Assembly (NCBI GenBank): GCA_027575805.1
Contig: JANBPU010000036.1
Location: 1-64,000, forward strand
Reading direction: 5' to 3'
DNA: 64,000 nucleotides
From: Mycoemilia scoparia
Taxonomy: Eukaryota > Kickxellomycota > Kickxellomycetes > Kickxellales > Kickxellaceae
This document shows positions 24,001 through 36,002 of this stretch, one piece after another. Each line of letters begins with the position of its first letter. The first letter of the stretch is position 1. The notes beneath the pieces were generated by a model. The model was not told where the DNA came from. It did no database searches and was given only the letters and a program-made list of their open reading frames with translations. Both the position numbers and the translations under genes were made by a program.

Positions 24001-27000
24001 CCAACCCAGCAAAGGATGCAAGCAACCTGGCCAAGGCTGCTGAAGCAAGCAATTCTCTTTTCTATGATGTGCTTAAGCGTGATGCCCACAAGAGTACTGA
24101 GGCAATTGTAAAGAAAAAAATATTCTACGTTGGTGGTCCATCTCGTGATAAGCGTCCTATCCTATACATCATTGCAAGAAGACTCCAAGCCCAAGCAATA
24201 GACATGGATATGGTTATGTTGCACCTACTTCGCTTACTTGAGCCTTTCACTCGGACACCCTTCGAGATATTCTTTGATCTCACTCAGTTTGGTGTTGCCA
24301 ATGAAATTTCCTCACAATGGCTGAAGCAGCTCCAGATCATTCTCCCATCTAGCATCTCATCCAACCTTGAGCAAGTATATTGGTACAATGTTAACACGTA
24401 CTTTAGGAAGTTTGTAAAGAGTGACTTTATCACCTTACCTCCACGGATGATCAAGCGATCCGTGCTGCCTGAAACATTGAGCAGTCTACGCGAACACATT
24501 GCAAACCCGGAAGCAGATTTGCCTCAAGGAACTGTTTCTTTAGAGAAGGACATCGGAGTCACAGTCACACCAGTAACTAGGCTCAACCGTCAACAGAATC
24601 CAATGCCATGCATCATTAAAATTACCCCAGACGCAATCCAGATCACCTCACTAAAGAAACAAGAGGTTTTTGGGTTGAACATCTTTTTCAATGATGTGTT
24701 CCATATTACTGAAGTTTCTGATATACAACTGTCTTCGATCAGCAAGATCACCGAAAACTCGCCCGCATATAGTGATGTATCGACCATGTATTCATCCAAG
24801 TTTGCAAAGTCTGGTAAGCAGCATTCCAAATACAAGGGAAGCCGTTCCAGTGGCGAAGAGTTGGAAAACACGCTTGTTTCTATCAGGTTCGAAGGAATCA
24901 GCATGTCTGTGCTATTCAGCAGTCCAAAAGCAGAACTTATTTATAAGGCTGTTCGTAGTGCTCGTGCTCAATACGAAATACCAATCATGCCACCTACACC
25001 AGAAAGGATCATTCGACCCTCGGATGTTCCTGGAACTCTGCTTAACATGGCACTTCTAAACTGTGGCAGCGAGGACTCTTCTTTGCGTATGTCATCATTC
25101 CTGATGCTGCAATCGCTCATGATGACTTTTAACAAGTCTGCTTCGTCAACAGTCATGCTAACACCAGAGCTATGTCCACCACCAAACTCTATTGACTTTA
25201 TCTCGTCAATCAGTGCCACTATTTCCAGAACATCTCCAGAGCTTACCCTCGAGTTGCTAAGCGAAGCCTTGAAACAGTTTACAAAATTCAACCCCTTCCT
25301 TAGGCAGTGGGCTTTACATTACTTACAACCTTGGATACCAAATTTGAACATGTTCTACCGCTACTCGCCTACTAATCCAGAAGCATCTCGCAAAACTCGT
25401 GATATAATCCGTGAGCTCATATGCATCAATATACAAAAGCCAGCTCTTTACCATCACTTCAAATCACTTATCTGGACCAAGGTTGCTGCAGTTGAGGGCC
25501 TGGTTGACTTGGTGATTGGCCTGTTTGTTTCTATGGGAGTTGAATGTGGGCCTCTCTCTATCCAGACTGAGATGCTTGGAGATCTGTACGCCTTCTTGAC
25601 ATCGGTTAATCCTAGATACAACAAAATTCCAATCAGGTTAAGAAAGCTTCTATCCTTGACTAGCACTTCGCCTGTCAGAGACTTGTGCGACCATTCGTCG
25701 TGGACTGAAATCCAAATCATCTTGAGATTCTTGCTTATGGCTTCGTTCGAGAACCCTGGACTTGCAAAGGCCTATTTCCATGAAATAGCACATATAACAT
25801 GCATGCTGTTGGGAACAGGGCCTATGTATACAAGAATCACCCTACAGGGTATAGTGATTCATTGCCTACGTAGTCTAATATCTGAGCTCAAGCCCAATGC
25901 CATGGTAGGTCCAGGTATTCTAGACTCTGGGGACCCAATATACCAGCTTCAGAATATGCTAATCGAGCTTTCGGATAATCACTTCAAGTATCAATTTGGC
26001 CTTAAGCAGAGACCAATTTCAACAGAGTCATTTGTTGTTAATGCCCTTGGAAAGACTTCAACAACGACCATTGCCAATGCCTTCCTTATGGCCGGATCTC
26101 CATTCCATTTCGACGAGTCGCCAGCCACTGTACTTGTCAACCAGGGCATCACTTGTGCAGTAGAAGATGTTGCTCAGTTCTTCCTTGATGTGATGTCCAG
26201 TCCGGTGTTCTCTCCTGAGATAGGCGATTCCTGGAGATCCCGCTGGGCAGGACTTGTTTCTTCTACTACATTCCTGTACAACCCAGCACTCCAGCCACGA
26301 GCATTTGCTACTCTTGGCCAACTTTCGAGAAAGGATGAAGTAGATGATGACTTGCTTTACCAGACACTAGCAACACTGCGGGGAGCTCTTCTTGCATTCA
26401 AAACAGACGAAGATGATCTCGCCGTTGCTGTGGTACACTGCCTAACCAAGCTTGTCGACCACATGCCAGAAGATTCCTCTTATCTCGTATCGCTGTTCTG
26501 GTTGGCAATATCAATTGTTCTAATTGGGCATACTCGTCTATTCAGTGCTGGAACTGGCCTTCTGAGTCATGTCATCACAGCCCTTGATAATTGTGGTGCA
26601 TTCAACCCCCAGAATGGTGGTGGATTCTCATCATTCCTCATCACGGCGAGAGACCCTGTGCTTGATGTCTTGACAGAGCTTGAGTCTGTTGTTGGAATTA
26701 ATTTCCAGGCTTCCTTCAGTGTGGCACTTTCTACTGCACTTGCGCGTGGCCTGAGTGATAGTTTGACTGCTGATGGTACATATAATGTACTCAAATTGAT
26801 TTTAAGTATTGCTAGCAGATCTCGACAGAAACAGGTTTCGGATTGGAACCATGACTACTTGGATGATATTGTTCCATACATGATACTTGCTCTTCCAGTA
26901 GCAGCCACGCGCAAGGAAATTTCGGTGATCGTTATGCCTCCCACGCTAAACATTGATATGGAGGATGGACAAAAGGTTGCAAAGAATAGCGGATATTTGC

Positions 27001-27791
27001 CCCTCCTTGAGACGATCTTCAAGAATGACGAAGACAGGGTGACTGATTCTTACAGTATGCTTTGTGGTGTTTTGATATCTGGACTTATCTATCAACTCAA
27101 GGCTGATCAAGCTCTAACGGTGCTTTGTACGACATTCAAGTCAAGACTAGTGCTTTCTGACCACGACTCAGCCAGAGATTTGGTGAAGGCCATTATACCA
27201 TGTATCAACGAGGTTCTACGTACGAGGACGACGGGTACACTTTTGCAGTCTGTATATAATATCATTTTTGCCTCAGTAGAAGAAAGGCTCCCTGTGCCAT
27301 CAGCCGGAAAGCACGATGAAGCAAGCACTGTTCCGTTGGGGTCCTCGATAAGCAACGACAGGATTTCAAAAGTCTCACCAGCAGCGCATGGATCACCATC
27401 ACCAACTGGTGGTCTAAACTTATCAGGCAGGGCCATGGCTATAAAAAACACAACGACCAATGTGACACCACCATCTATAGCAGCAACAAAATCAGATAGA
27501 TTAGCACCTGCTCAGGTTAATCGCTCAACCACCGTGCCATCCATCACAGGAGCAGTAGGCCCACTAAACCAAAAGCACCATCCCCTTTCCAATCCACCGT
27601 TCTCGTCAATGAATGCAGTTCTGAACTCAGGAACAAACGGATTTTCAGAGTATCTTAGCGAGTACTTGACAACAGGGCTGACTATGGCAGGATTTCCAGG
27701 ACTGCCCAATGCATTTTCATTTGATGTTGAGGCAAATATGCAAGTTCAGATAGCTGAGCTCGCAGCTTCACTGATTGATCGAATTCTATAG
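18011..27791 (+). CDS. NF1: Neurofibromin, Ras GTPase-activating protein
   Basis: Neurofibromin-type RasGAPs (Ira1/Ira2 in yeast) switch off Ras by speeding up GTP hydrolysis. Three exons (18011-18064, 18343-18489, 18717-27791; all phase 0) encode 3,091 residues, slightly longer than human NF1. The N-terminus has LPYKTGRS, like the LPIKTG of animal neurofibromins. The RasGAP domain lies around residues 1450-1700: the arginine finger sits in LFRRNCLA (Arg about 1506) and the diagnostic FLFLR is at about 1616-1620, with FFCPVMVAPD after it. A Sec14/CRAL-TRIO-like segment follows (IFYVGGPSRDKRPILYIIAR, from about 1870), then a PH-like region and a long helical-repeat C-terminus. A Gln-rich stretch lies between N-terminal repeats and GAP domain. 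The last exon is 9,075 bp without interruption. Intron 2 holds a MITE. Identity is secure; the two small first exons are supported by phase and homology. Confidence 0.95.
18512..18632. mobile_element. MITE family A in neurofibromin intron 2
   Basis: The left end is CATGTGGGCAATAATTTTTG then AAGGGT; the right end is ACCCTTCAAAAGTTATCTCC then CATG. The core has CTCCTTTTGGTGGCTGCCAA and ATCACAGCCAAATGTGTG. The element starts 22 bp after the donor of the 227-bp intron 18490-18716 and fills about half of it. Confidence 0.85.
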
Positions 27792-29448
27792 CATAGTGGT
27801 TTAGCTTACTAGCGGCAAATAATTTAACTGACACAAAAACACCCTCCTTTATAACTGATATATATCGCACCATTTACACACATATTAACATGTTTTAACT
27901 CCGTTAGCTTTTCATAATCCTAAACTTTTTGTTTTTAATCACCCATTAACACCTAACCTTTATTTTAAAAGTAAGAAATTTGTTTATAATATAACCTTTT
28001 TGATCCCTTTGAATTTGCAAGTGTGTAGATAGATGGTTGGTGTCTGTCTATATAATGGTGTGAATCACCCTTATCATCAATGTGGCGTTTTGTTTGCCTG
28101 CACAGATCAAATGGGACAAGCCCAGGATATTGACCTTATTAGGGCTGGAATTGATCAGGATACAGATCAGATGGCAGACATAATCGGTGCTCCAGATGTG
28201 ACCACTAAAGGGGCATCGGTTTAAGACAATGTTGTGGTCTAGGGAACAAGACGCAAGCGGGGTGCTTAGCTGGTGTCACAATGGTTAGGCAAACCAGAGA
28301 AAAGCCAATGGGTGATGGGAATGATCCATGATGCAACAGATGGCACAGTGGGAGTCGGCATCGACCTGCAGATTCCAGTGGAAAAATACAAGGGAGCGCC
28401 AAAACAGAGCAGAAAAGTATGCAACAAAGAGCAGAGTGGCAGATAATCCAATATTGCGTGGACACAAGCGGGTTACAGAGTAGTACATAAGGCCCAGGGC
28501 CGTGAGGTATGTGTGAATCAAGTACCCAGATAAGTCGTTACCGGGTAAAGCATCGGGCCACAGCAGTGAAGTCCTGAGGGTAATGGAATGGTGATAACGT
28601 GGTGACCATGGCTGCAGATAAGGTTGATGCATGAGCTAGTTAGGATAATGTTCTTGTAGGCCAACTTGATTGGTGCGCCAATTTTTGATCCCTTCCTTCT
28701 GCATGAGCCTTTCCTCTGCTGGTAGTCAGACCTCCAGCTGCAAAGCCTGATATGACTTTTCACACACACATGTATGGTAGAGTAGTTTCCTCTAAAAGGA
28801 CACTAGAATATTCCCTTGGGTACCGGCCAATCAACATTGGGACTCCAGCTAAAGCTCATGGCTTATGGGCTGATTTTGCAGGGAATGTATGAGCGCACCT
28901 GCTTGTTCCCTTTTGGCGGAGAACCTGGCATATACTATCATCTAGTTTTCCAGCAAGAGAACTTTGCTTTCCTCGTTTTGATGTGCACTGTGCACAGAGA
29001 GCACTTGTTATTTTCCACAAGCTTTATTCGCATGGTTTTTCTGGTGATTTGTGTGGACAAGCACGAAGCAAACCCACCACTTCAGCTCAAAAGCAAGTTG
29101 CTGTGACCCTGGATTAGTCCTCCTATCTTTCCTCTGTGCTCCCAGTTATTCCCTAACCGCACTGCCTTTACTCACTCTACCCTCTTGTATTTATATTTTA
29201 TAGTTTGTTTGCTAGGTATCTATTATTCTAGTTTTACAGGGCTATTTGATTTCTGTATTTTTGTTCTCGTATAGCTGGAGTATACTGGCCATATAACAGT
29301 ATCAGCAGCAACAGTTTAATCCTTTATTTCTCTGCTGTCGCCCCCTCTCTCTCTAACTTTGATATATAACACTCATCAGCGTCCACGGCAATAGGAAATA
29401 TTTTTGCCAGCACCAAACTCACATACGCATACACACTAGTAATTCGAC
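27792..29448. other. Intergenic between NF1 and the Myb-like gene
   Basis: It contains a family C MITE (about 28785-28935) and no supported gene. Overlapping ORFs at 28205-28632 in two frames are not protein-like. The region just before 29449 is rich in T and CT, as in many fungal promoters. Confidence 0.55.
28785..28935. mobile_element. MITE family C
   Basis: TTTCCTCTAAAAGGACACTA is the left end and GGCGGAGAACCTGGCA the right. The core blocks GACTCCAGCTAAAGCTCATG and GCTTATGGGCTGATTTTGCA match the copy at 15805-15962. Confidence 0.65.
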
Positions 29449-31772
29449 ATGGCTGGCGCGGTGGCTCAGGCTGCCAAGACAACGCCAACGCTTGGACATA
29501 GTGTCGTTGGAGAAAGGGGTGCACCTGGCACAAATGATACACAGACACCAGTACCACACTCAGAACCATTATCGCCAGTAATGCATGTCCCAAAAAGTAT
29601 TATTATGAGTGACGAGAATCACAGCCCAGAAGCGCAGGTTAGCACACATTGTATGTCGCCGATGGTGATAACCTCGCATAATATTGCCGTAACCACTGTC
29701 AACAGAAGTAGTATGGGTAGTAGTAGCAATACTACAGCCGACAGCCTTAACAGCAGCAATAACAATGGAGATAATACTAACCATACTAATGCTAATGCCA
29801 ATAATGATAGTAACAGCGCTGAATACCGCCGGGGAAACCCCAATTCTCTAAATAAAGCGGAGGTTTCTGTTAATAGCACCAAGATAGCAGCTACTAACCA
29901 CGAACCAAGAAACGCCGAAAATAAAAATTCTGGTGTGGGTAATAGCAGCCAGGGATCGGCCGCTCCAGATCTGCGAAAGAACCCGATACCATCACAAACT
30001 CCACCACAGGCATCAACAGCGGGAGTGAACTGGTGGACTCCAGTAGAATGCCGCGAGCTGATCCAGGCCTACAAGGAACTTGACATCGCCAACAAGTATC
30101 CAGGTAACCGAAGCAAAAAGAAGGCATGGGAAAGTATATCTGATAAGTTGCAGACTAAGAGTATTGTTAGGAGCCCGCATGAATGCCACATCAAATGGAA
30201 AAATCTAAAGCGTGGCTACCGGAAACACTTGAGGGCCTTGCTGATAGTACAAAATGGCAGCGTGAATGGCAATCCCGAGCATGATCGCGAGCAGTTGGAG
30301 CGGGTACAGTTTCCGTATTTTAAGGAGCTCGATCCTATAGTTGGAGAGAAAGAAAGAGCAATGCTGACCTGTCAGCCAGAAAATTCGGGCAATGTAGTTA
30401 GTTTAGATGGCCATCAGATATACAATAGTGGTGGTGTGCCCAATTCGATATATGGCAGGCAACCGCAAAGGCCTTATAATCCTTCTCAGATGCCACATGG
30501 TGGATATGGTGTCTCACAAGCGTCATCTTCGTATTCAAATCGCTCAGTACCAAACCATAACATTGAGTACAATTTGTCAGAGTTTAGGGGATATACTCTA
30601 CAGGAGAATTCTGTTTCTGGTGGAGGAAGATCCAGATCTACCAAAGCTGTTTCAACATCTTCGCATTTAAGCAGCTCGTTGATCCACAATCCCGCACAGC
30701 TTCAGAGCCCTTCAACTGCCTCTCGTGATATCAAAGTTCCCTCAGCCACTTCCCAGGCTGGTGGGAATGGGGTTTCAGCCCATGCCATTTCAGACCACAC
30801 TGGGTTTGAGGACGGTTCCAACAGTATAAGTAGGCCGAAGTCTGCGACATCACCTGTATCGATATCCAAGAAGACCGAAGTATCTAGTGGAAAGTCTGCT
30901 GTCCTTCCAACACCATTAGTAGCGATTGATCCTCTGGATCCCATGGGTGGGGCGCCGTTTAATAGCATCGCCAGTGGCAGTAGTAATGGTAATAAGCACG
31001 GTCGCAACGGCGGTGGCAGCGATGTTAATGGTAGTGGCAACGATGGTAATGTGCCAGCGTTGGGTTTTGCCCGAGTTAGTGAATCTCCACTTGGCCTTGG
31101 GCCCAGTTATGCATCGACCAATCCTAATATGAAGTCATTATCTGGATCGCCCATGCCACCTATAAATCGCGTCCATTCGAGGTCATCTGATTTTGATGAC
31201 GGTAAGTGGCTCAATCCCAATACCTACTAAAAATGGCGCAGTTGCCAGTATGGGCAGTTATTATGCGTGGCCTGTATTCTCAACGTGCAAATTTGTATGA
31301 TAAATACAGATTTCTAATATGCGAATTTGTATATATATGATTAGATATTGAAGAACCTTCATCTAGCAGGCCTCGATATCACTATAACCTTGCTTCATCT
31401 AATCCTATTGCTGTAAACGTAAACAACGGTAGCAATGGGATCAGTGAACAGGACGAATATCCGTATCGCAATCATCACCATCACCACATTAGATCCGCTT
31501 CTTCGTGTTCATCTCCAGATTCATCTCCTCAACAAAAGTACAGGCATCATTATCCTCAACAAGAATTTAGTGATGCCAATGCTGGTAGTTCCTTAGGAGC
31601 AAATTCATCACCACCCTTTGACCTTAGCCAGAGACTTGTAGAAGAATATTCCCAATTGCGCAAATCAACACTCAAAGTACTCGACAAGTTGATGGCTGGT
31701 CACAGACAGCTGGTTGAAACTCTAAAGGTAATCGAAGAAAATAAGTCCAAAAAGTACCATGGTCAGTCATAA
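29449..31772 (+). CDS. Myb/SANT-like DNA-binding protein
   Basis: A likely nuclear transcription regulator of 726 residues from two exons (29449-31201 and 31345-31772, phase 1). The one folded domain begins at about residue 195 and spans roughly 95 residues: WWTPVECRELIQAYKEL, KYPGNRSKKKAWESISDKL, SPHECHIKWKNLKRGYRKHL. This is the three-helix pattern of Myb/SANT-like or trihelix domains, with a Trp in the first and last helix. The N-terminal ~190 residues and the middle are Ser/Asn/Thr/Gly-rich and probably disordered. The second exon adds a His-rich run and ends in a predicted helix (FDLSQRLVEEYSQLRKST and onwards) that could dimerise, as in other trihelix proteins. If the first intron is retained, translation would end 10 codons later at 31230. 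Target genes are unknown. Confidence 0.8.
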
Positions 31773-32406
31773 TAGTTACCATGGCCTATGGTATTTATAA
31801 TAATAGTGGTTGATGTTAAATCCTCCCCTCTTTTCTTTTCCACCCTTTTTAATTTTCAGATCTTTATTATAGATTTTAGAACAACTATTTTTATTTTATT
31901 TTTTCATTTGTATGTATATTTTTTGTTTCTTGAATTTATCAAACAAAATGTAGTTCTATACTGTGGTGTAAACACAATAGATTAACCAAGCTTTTGGGGG
32001 TTTACTTGTAGCAAAATGGAAACGTCTAACCATATGGATCATGATTTTGAAGAGTACCTTTTGGTGGCCAACGATTATAGGGACAATCATAGCCAAATGA
32101 GTGATCGAAGTCTGTTAGCAAATGACCATCTCTCAAAAGTAGATACACATATTCCCTGCATAGCTTGTCTGCTTTGGTTAATTGAAAACAGTATTTTCCA
32201 GGACTCATTTTTGTCTAGAGCCTTGTGAGCTTTGACCACATAGAAAAGATAAAGATAGGGTCAATATATATTATATATATATAATACATTGAAGGAGTAC
32301 AAGGACCTATGGATAGCCTTTTAATGACTGATTACATGTGAAAACTGACCATATAGAATTAGGTAAAATGTGAGTAGATTTGCTATAATCAAATACGAAA
32401 GAAGGA
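31773..32406. other. Intergenic between convergent genes
   Basis: This is the 3' space of the Myb-like gene and CWC25. A family A MITE lies at 32031-32152, and an AT-rich palindromic stretch near 32258-32286. There is no gene. Confidence 0.6.
32031..32152. mobile_element. MITE family A
   Basis: It starts CATATGGATCATGATTTTGA and ends TCTCAAAAGTAGATACACAT then AT. The core shows CCTTTTGGTGGCCAACGATT and ATAGCCAAATGAGTGATC. The ends have diverged more than in other copies. Confidence 0.7.
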
Positions 32407-33682
32407 TTATTGTGAGTCGCCCTTAGATAAAAAAGCTCTATTACGTCGTATTCTGTCCTCAAGGCTTTTGACATTGCCATAAGCTTGTTCAGAAACTTCC
32501 TTCAAATAATCTGAGGATGTTCCCTTCCTGGAATGCCGCATCCTTTCCAGATGCTCCTGCTCCTCGTCCCTCATCTCATCCTGCCTGATTTTCTCCACCT
32601 TTTCTTTTCTTTCTTTTTCGAAATTGTCGGCATTTCTCATCATCTCCTCAACCTGCTTCCTTTTACGTTCTTTCTCAGCTTCAAGCTGTTCATTAGAAAC
32701 TCGGGAGTGGGATGATCCGTTCTTGCGGTGATGTTCTCTATCACGATCTCGATCATTATAGTGTCTGCTGCGATGTCTGCGATGAGGTGATGGAGATCTT
32801 GATCTTGGTTGATTTGAATAGTCTCTCCGTCTATAGCTTGGTGATTTGGAGTAACGGCGTTCCCTTGAAGAGCGACGTTTTCGTGTTGGGGACCTAGATT
32901 GGATCCTGTGCGATCTTCTGTGTTCCTTTATATCCTCGTCTAGGCTTCTATCCTTTTTATCAGAACGACTGCTGTTGCTCTTTCTACTACTCCTTTCTTT
33001 ATCTTTGTCCTTGCTTTTGCTCTTGGACTTTTTCTTTTCCTACACAACAGACAGGATGAGTAACCAATTTGCATTCATTATTAACCAAAACAATAAGTTT
33101 TTAACAGTATATACAAGTTAGTCAAGCTAACTTATTAGTACATACCTTTGTATATTCCTTCATTTTCCTTGGGTTCTTTACCACAGCTTCGATTGCTGCT
33201 TGTTCTTGTCTTTTGATAGCCAACATTGGGTCCAAATGGATTTTTGCCTGCGTATCTCTCAAAGAGTTAGCCTTGCTATTTCCCAATGCAAATACATCTC
33301 TCTTCCCAGCAACAATGTCTCCGTTTCTACTATCTTTTTGATCATTGATGATCTTTTCAACACTCTTTTTTCCCAGCAAGTATTGCTCTAGCTCCTCTTT
33401 GGATCCCATCCCACTTCCCGCACCACTGCCACCAGCTGGTCCCGAGTACATCCAATCTAGCCTTTTTGTTTTCTTTGGTTTATTGCTGCCACTACCACCA
33501 CTCATTTCCTCTTGTAGTCGCTGCATTTCTTCTATTTCACGTTGTTCATCAATCTCCTTCCGCATCTGCTCAATCTTCCGCTCCTCGGCCTCGGCCTTCT
33601 GCCTTTCCTTCCAAATACGCTCCTGGTTTCGCCATGTTAGTGGATGCCATGACTTTTTAAGGTTAAGATCTCCTCCTCCCAT
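32407..33682 (-). CDS. CWC25: Pre-mRNA splicing factor Cwc25
   Basis: Cwc25 joins the spliceosome after Prp2 action and promotes the first catalytic step. Two exons (33682-33146 and 33039-32407, phase 0) give 389 residues. The start MGGGDLNLKKSWHP followed by RNQERIWKERQKAEAEE is the characteristic CIR N-terminal domain (about residues 8-45). Next come a charged coiled coil, the conserved LDWMYSGP, and FALGNSKANSLRDTQAKIHL with DPMLAIKRQEQ. The second exon is a basic Arg/Ser-rich region (SRSPTRKRRSS-like) that ends in a short helical segment, KSLEDRIRRNRAFL. The family has the same order of conserved block then RS-like tail. The gene diverges from the TMEM70-family gene with 494 bp between start codons. 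Confidence 0.92.
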
Positions 33683-34136
33683 CTTTGCTGGTTATTAGTA
33701 TCAAGATATTGCTTGGTCTCTGTTTTAATAAAGTATACAAGTGATACAATGTTATATTAACAATTATCCACTGCGAGAGTTATTATAGCTTGGCGTTAAT
33801 TATAGTAATACAATGGTGGCAAGAATATGCCTTTAATAGCTTTTTGGTTACAGACTAAGTACTTATGTTACCAATCATGTTTGCTTGGTTATGGGTATCA
33901 ATTTTTTTGTTTTTCAAGCGTTGAGAGATCACCTTAATAAATTAGCGGGGAGTGTAACTTTATAAATCTTTGGCGATAATGTTTTGTCAGCTTTGATCAA
34001 TTTTGTACATTTTGATATCGCTGACCTCTATTCTTTTTGTTACATTATTGCTCTTGAAGTAAACATAATAAAACGGTTGTCTAGATTTACAGAATTTCGT
34101 GGATTTCAAAGCAACATAACAGATACGGTAGAAACA

Positions 34137-34167
<31 letters not shown>

Positions 34168-34176
34168 CGACCAAAT
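33683..34176. promoter_or_regulatory. Divergent promoter interval CWC25 / TMEM70-like
   Basis: The 494 bp between two divergent starts must hold both promoters. It is AT-rich, with a TA repeat (about 34143-34167) only some 10 bp before the plus-strand ATG. No other element is evident. Confidence 0.5.
34143..34167. repeat. TA microsatellite just upstream of a start codon
   Basis: About 12 TA units end 10 bases before the ATG at 34177, so they probably lie in the 5' UTR or core promoter of the TMEM70-like gene. Confidence 0.8.
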
Positions 34177-35205
34177 ATGAATTCAACTCTTTTACTCAGA
34201 CTGGAGAAGGCCAGTTTAGTAAAGAATGCCATTGATCTTAAGGTTGTAAAAAGACGCCTGCATTCATCCTTGCTATATGGAATGTACCAAAGGCCTATCA
34301 GCCAACATATTATTAGCAACATGGGGAGATTTTCACCTCAGGACTATAGATCCATTTCAACAAACGCCAATAATACTAACGATATTCCCAAAGAGATCGA
34401 TCTGAGTGACACTAAAAAGTACGAGACCAAGGTTATTTACGATGGGCCACTGACCAGAATTGCAAAGATTATAAAACGAGTATCAATCGGATCATTGATA
34501 GGAACGACCTGTGCGGTACCATTCTTTATCTGGGTTGAGAGTAGGATTCCCATGGCTGCACGAACAGTCCTGGCAGTTACTTGTAAGTAGAGATGGCTTT
34601 GGGCAGTAGCTTGAAATTTAGCGATGTGAATATGGATATGCAAATTTATGTCCATGTTCACGAAACCAAGGTTGGGATAGGGGGAAGCTGCAGATGTGAT
34701 TGGAATAGGCATATTTACCGATCAAATGGTTGAGACATTAAACTGCATGTTTATTTATGTAGCCGTTGCGACAACCAGTGCATCTACCATTATTGTAACA
34801 TGGGCAATGAAGCCATACATCACTCGGATCCGATCTGTCTTTGTGAAATCTGATGAGAACCAATCCGGGAAGGAACAAGAAGCACCAGATACTAAAAGTC
34901 CGCTCTATTTGGTTGACACAATGACCTTTACGGCTGGAACACGTACAAGGATTGTTGACCCCAGCCAGTTGAAAACATCAGACCGGCCACTTAGTACCTG
35001 GAAGGTATCAGATGGCGGACCATCCGAAGGCTCTGACAATGTTGTTAGGGTCATTGGCGGACTTGAAGGTAAAAAAAGGGGATCTAGTGCTGTCACAAAT
35101 GTCGGTGTGGCAAAAAAGGGAGATATATTCTTTGCCCACACCGATGATATCGAGGGTATGAGTAAAGAGATGAAGAAGTTCCTTGCATCGATCGGGTCAA
35201 AATGA
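34177..35205 (+). CDS. TMEM70-family mitochondrial protein
   Basis: TMEM70-family proteins sit in the mitochondrial inner membrane and assist assembly of ATP synthase and complex I. Two exons (34177-34582, 34763-35205; phase 1) give 282 residues. The N-terminus (MNSTLLLRLEKASLVKN, later VVKRRLHSSLL) is rich in Arg, Lys, Ser and Leu and poor in acidic residues, fitting a mitochondrial presequence. The family domain follows: VIYDGPLTRIAKIIKRVS, a hydrophobic hairpin (GSLIGTTCAVPFFIWVES, then TTSASTIIVTWAMKPYIT), and a soluble C-terminal part with TRTRIVDPSQL. The intron falls inside the second membrane segment and splits a serine codon. The family assignment (TMEM70/TMEM186/TMEM223) is likely; which member it is I cannot say. 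Confidence 0.75.
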
Positions 35206-36002
35206 AATTCAAATAAAGCCATTGTTTCTTGTAATCAGAGAGCTGAATGCAATTTTTGCAGTTGCTATCCCATTAATAATTTTACAGCATATTTCTAATT
35301 TATCATAGATAGTCTAGATATTTGATCTAATATATAAAATTTCAGGGACAATAGTTGTTTAATAATTTGGAAATTTGGTTGTGTTTTATATAGAATAGTT
35401 ACAAAGCTGGCATTGATTTATTATTTGTCAAGCTTTCTGATAAATTTGGATTATTCAAACCACTATTTGAAACACAAATAATTCTGGACAATTATTACTA
35501 GTAGTATTTTCTGCTGGGAGAATCACTTCATTTCAATTGTTCCTGGATGTCATTCATTCCTTGGAGAATATAAAGCCGTGTATATTATATCGCTATTGTT
35601 ATTATTACTTGTGTGCTTGGTTTCATAATACACTCCATCATAATCTTGATGACTTTATGGAAATCAAATTTATCAATAAATTGTACAAAATCAACACTGA
35701 AAAGTTATGCGTAAAAAACCAAACGAGAAAATAGGAAGCCAGATAACAATATTAATGATTGGTATAGATAAATGTGTATGGGGCTTGAGGGTTTGGAGAG
35801 CCAGAAGTCCCCAAAGGGAGAGAGTAACAATTATGAGTGATGGATGGGGATCAAGGCAAACAACACATGCAATAAAAGAATCAGATGACGAGCGATGTCG
35901 GTGTGGTGTTGGGTGCTGTTGGGAGATGTAAAAGGCCACATGTTTAGACAATGCAGACAAGATATACACGTATAAAATGTGTGTGTATGTACGTGTGCGA
36001 TT
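35206..36002. other. Intergenic between convergent genes
   Basis: AT-rich 3' regions of the TMEM70-like gene and of the I9-type inhibitor gene. I see no gene or repeat of note. Confidence 0.55.

Noticed and set aside
28205..28632. Overlapping minus-strand ORFs of 61-115 codons
   Set aside because: Several frames are open at once and none has a recognisable domain or splice continuation.
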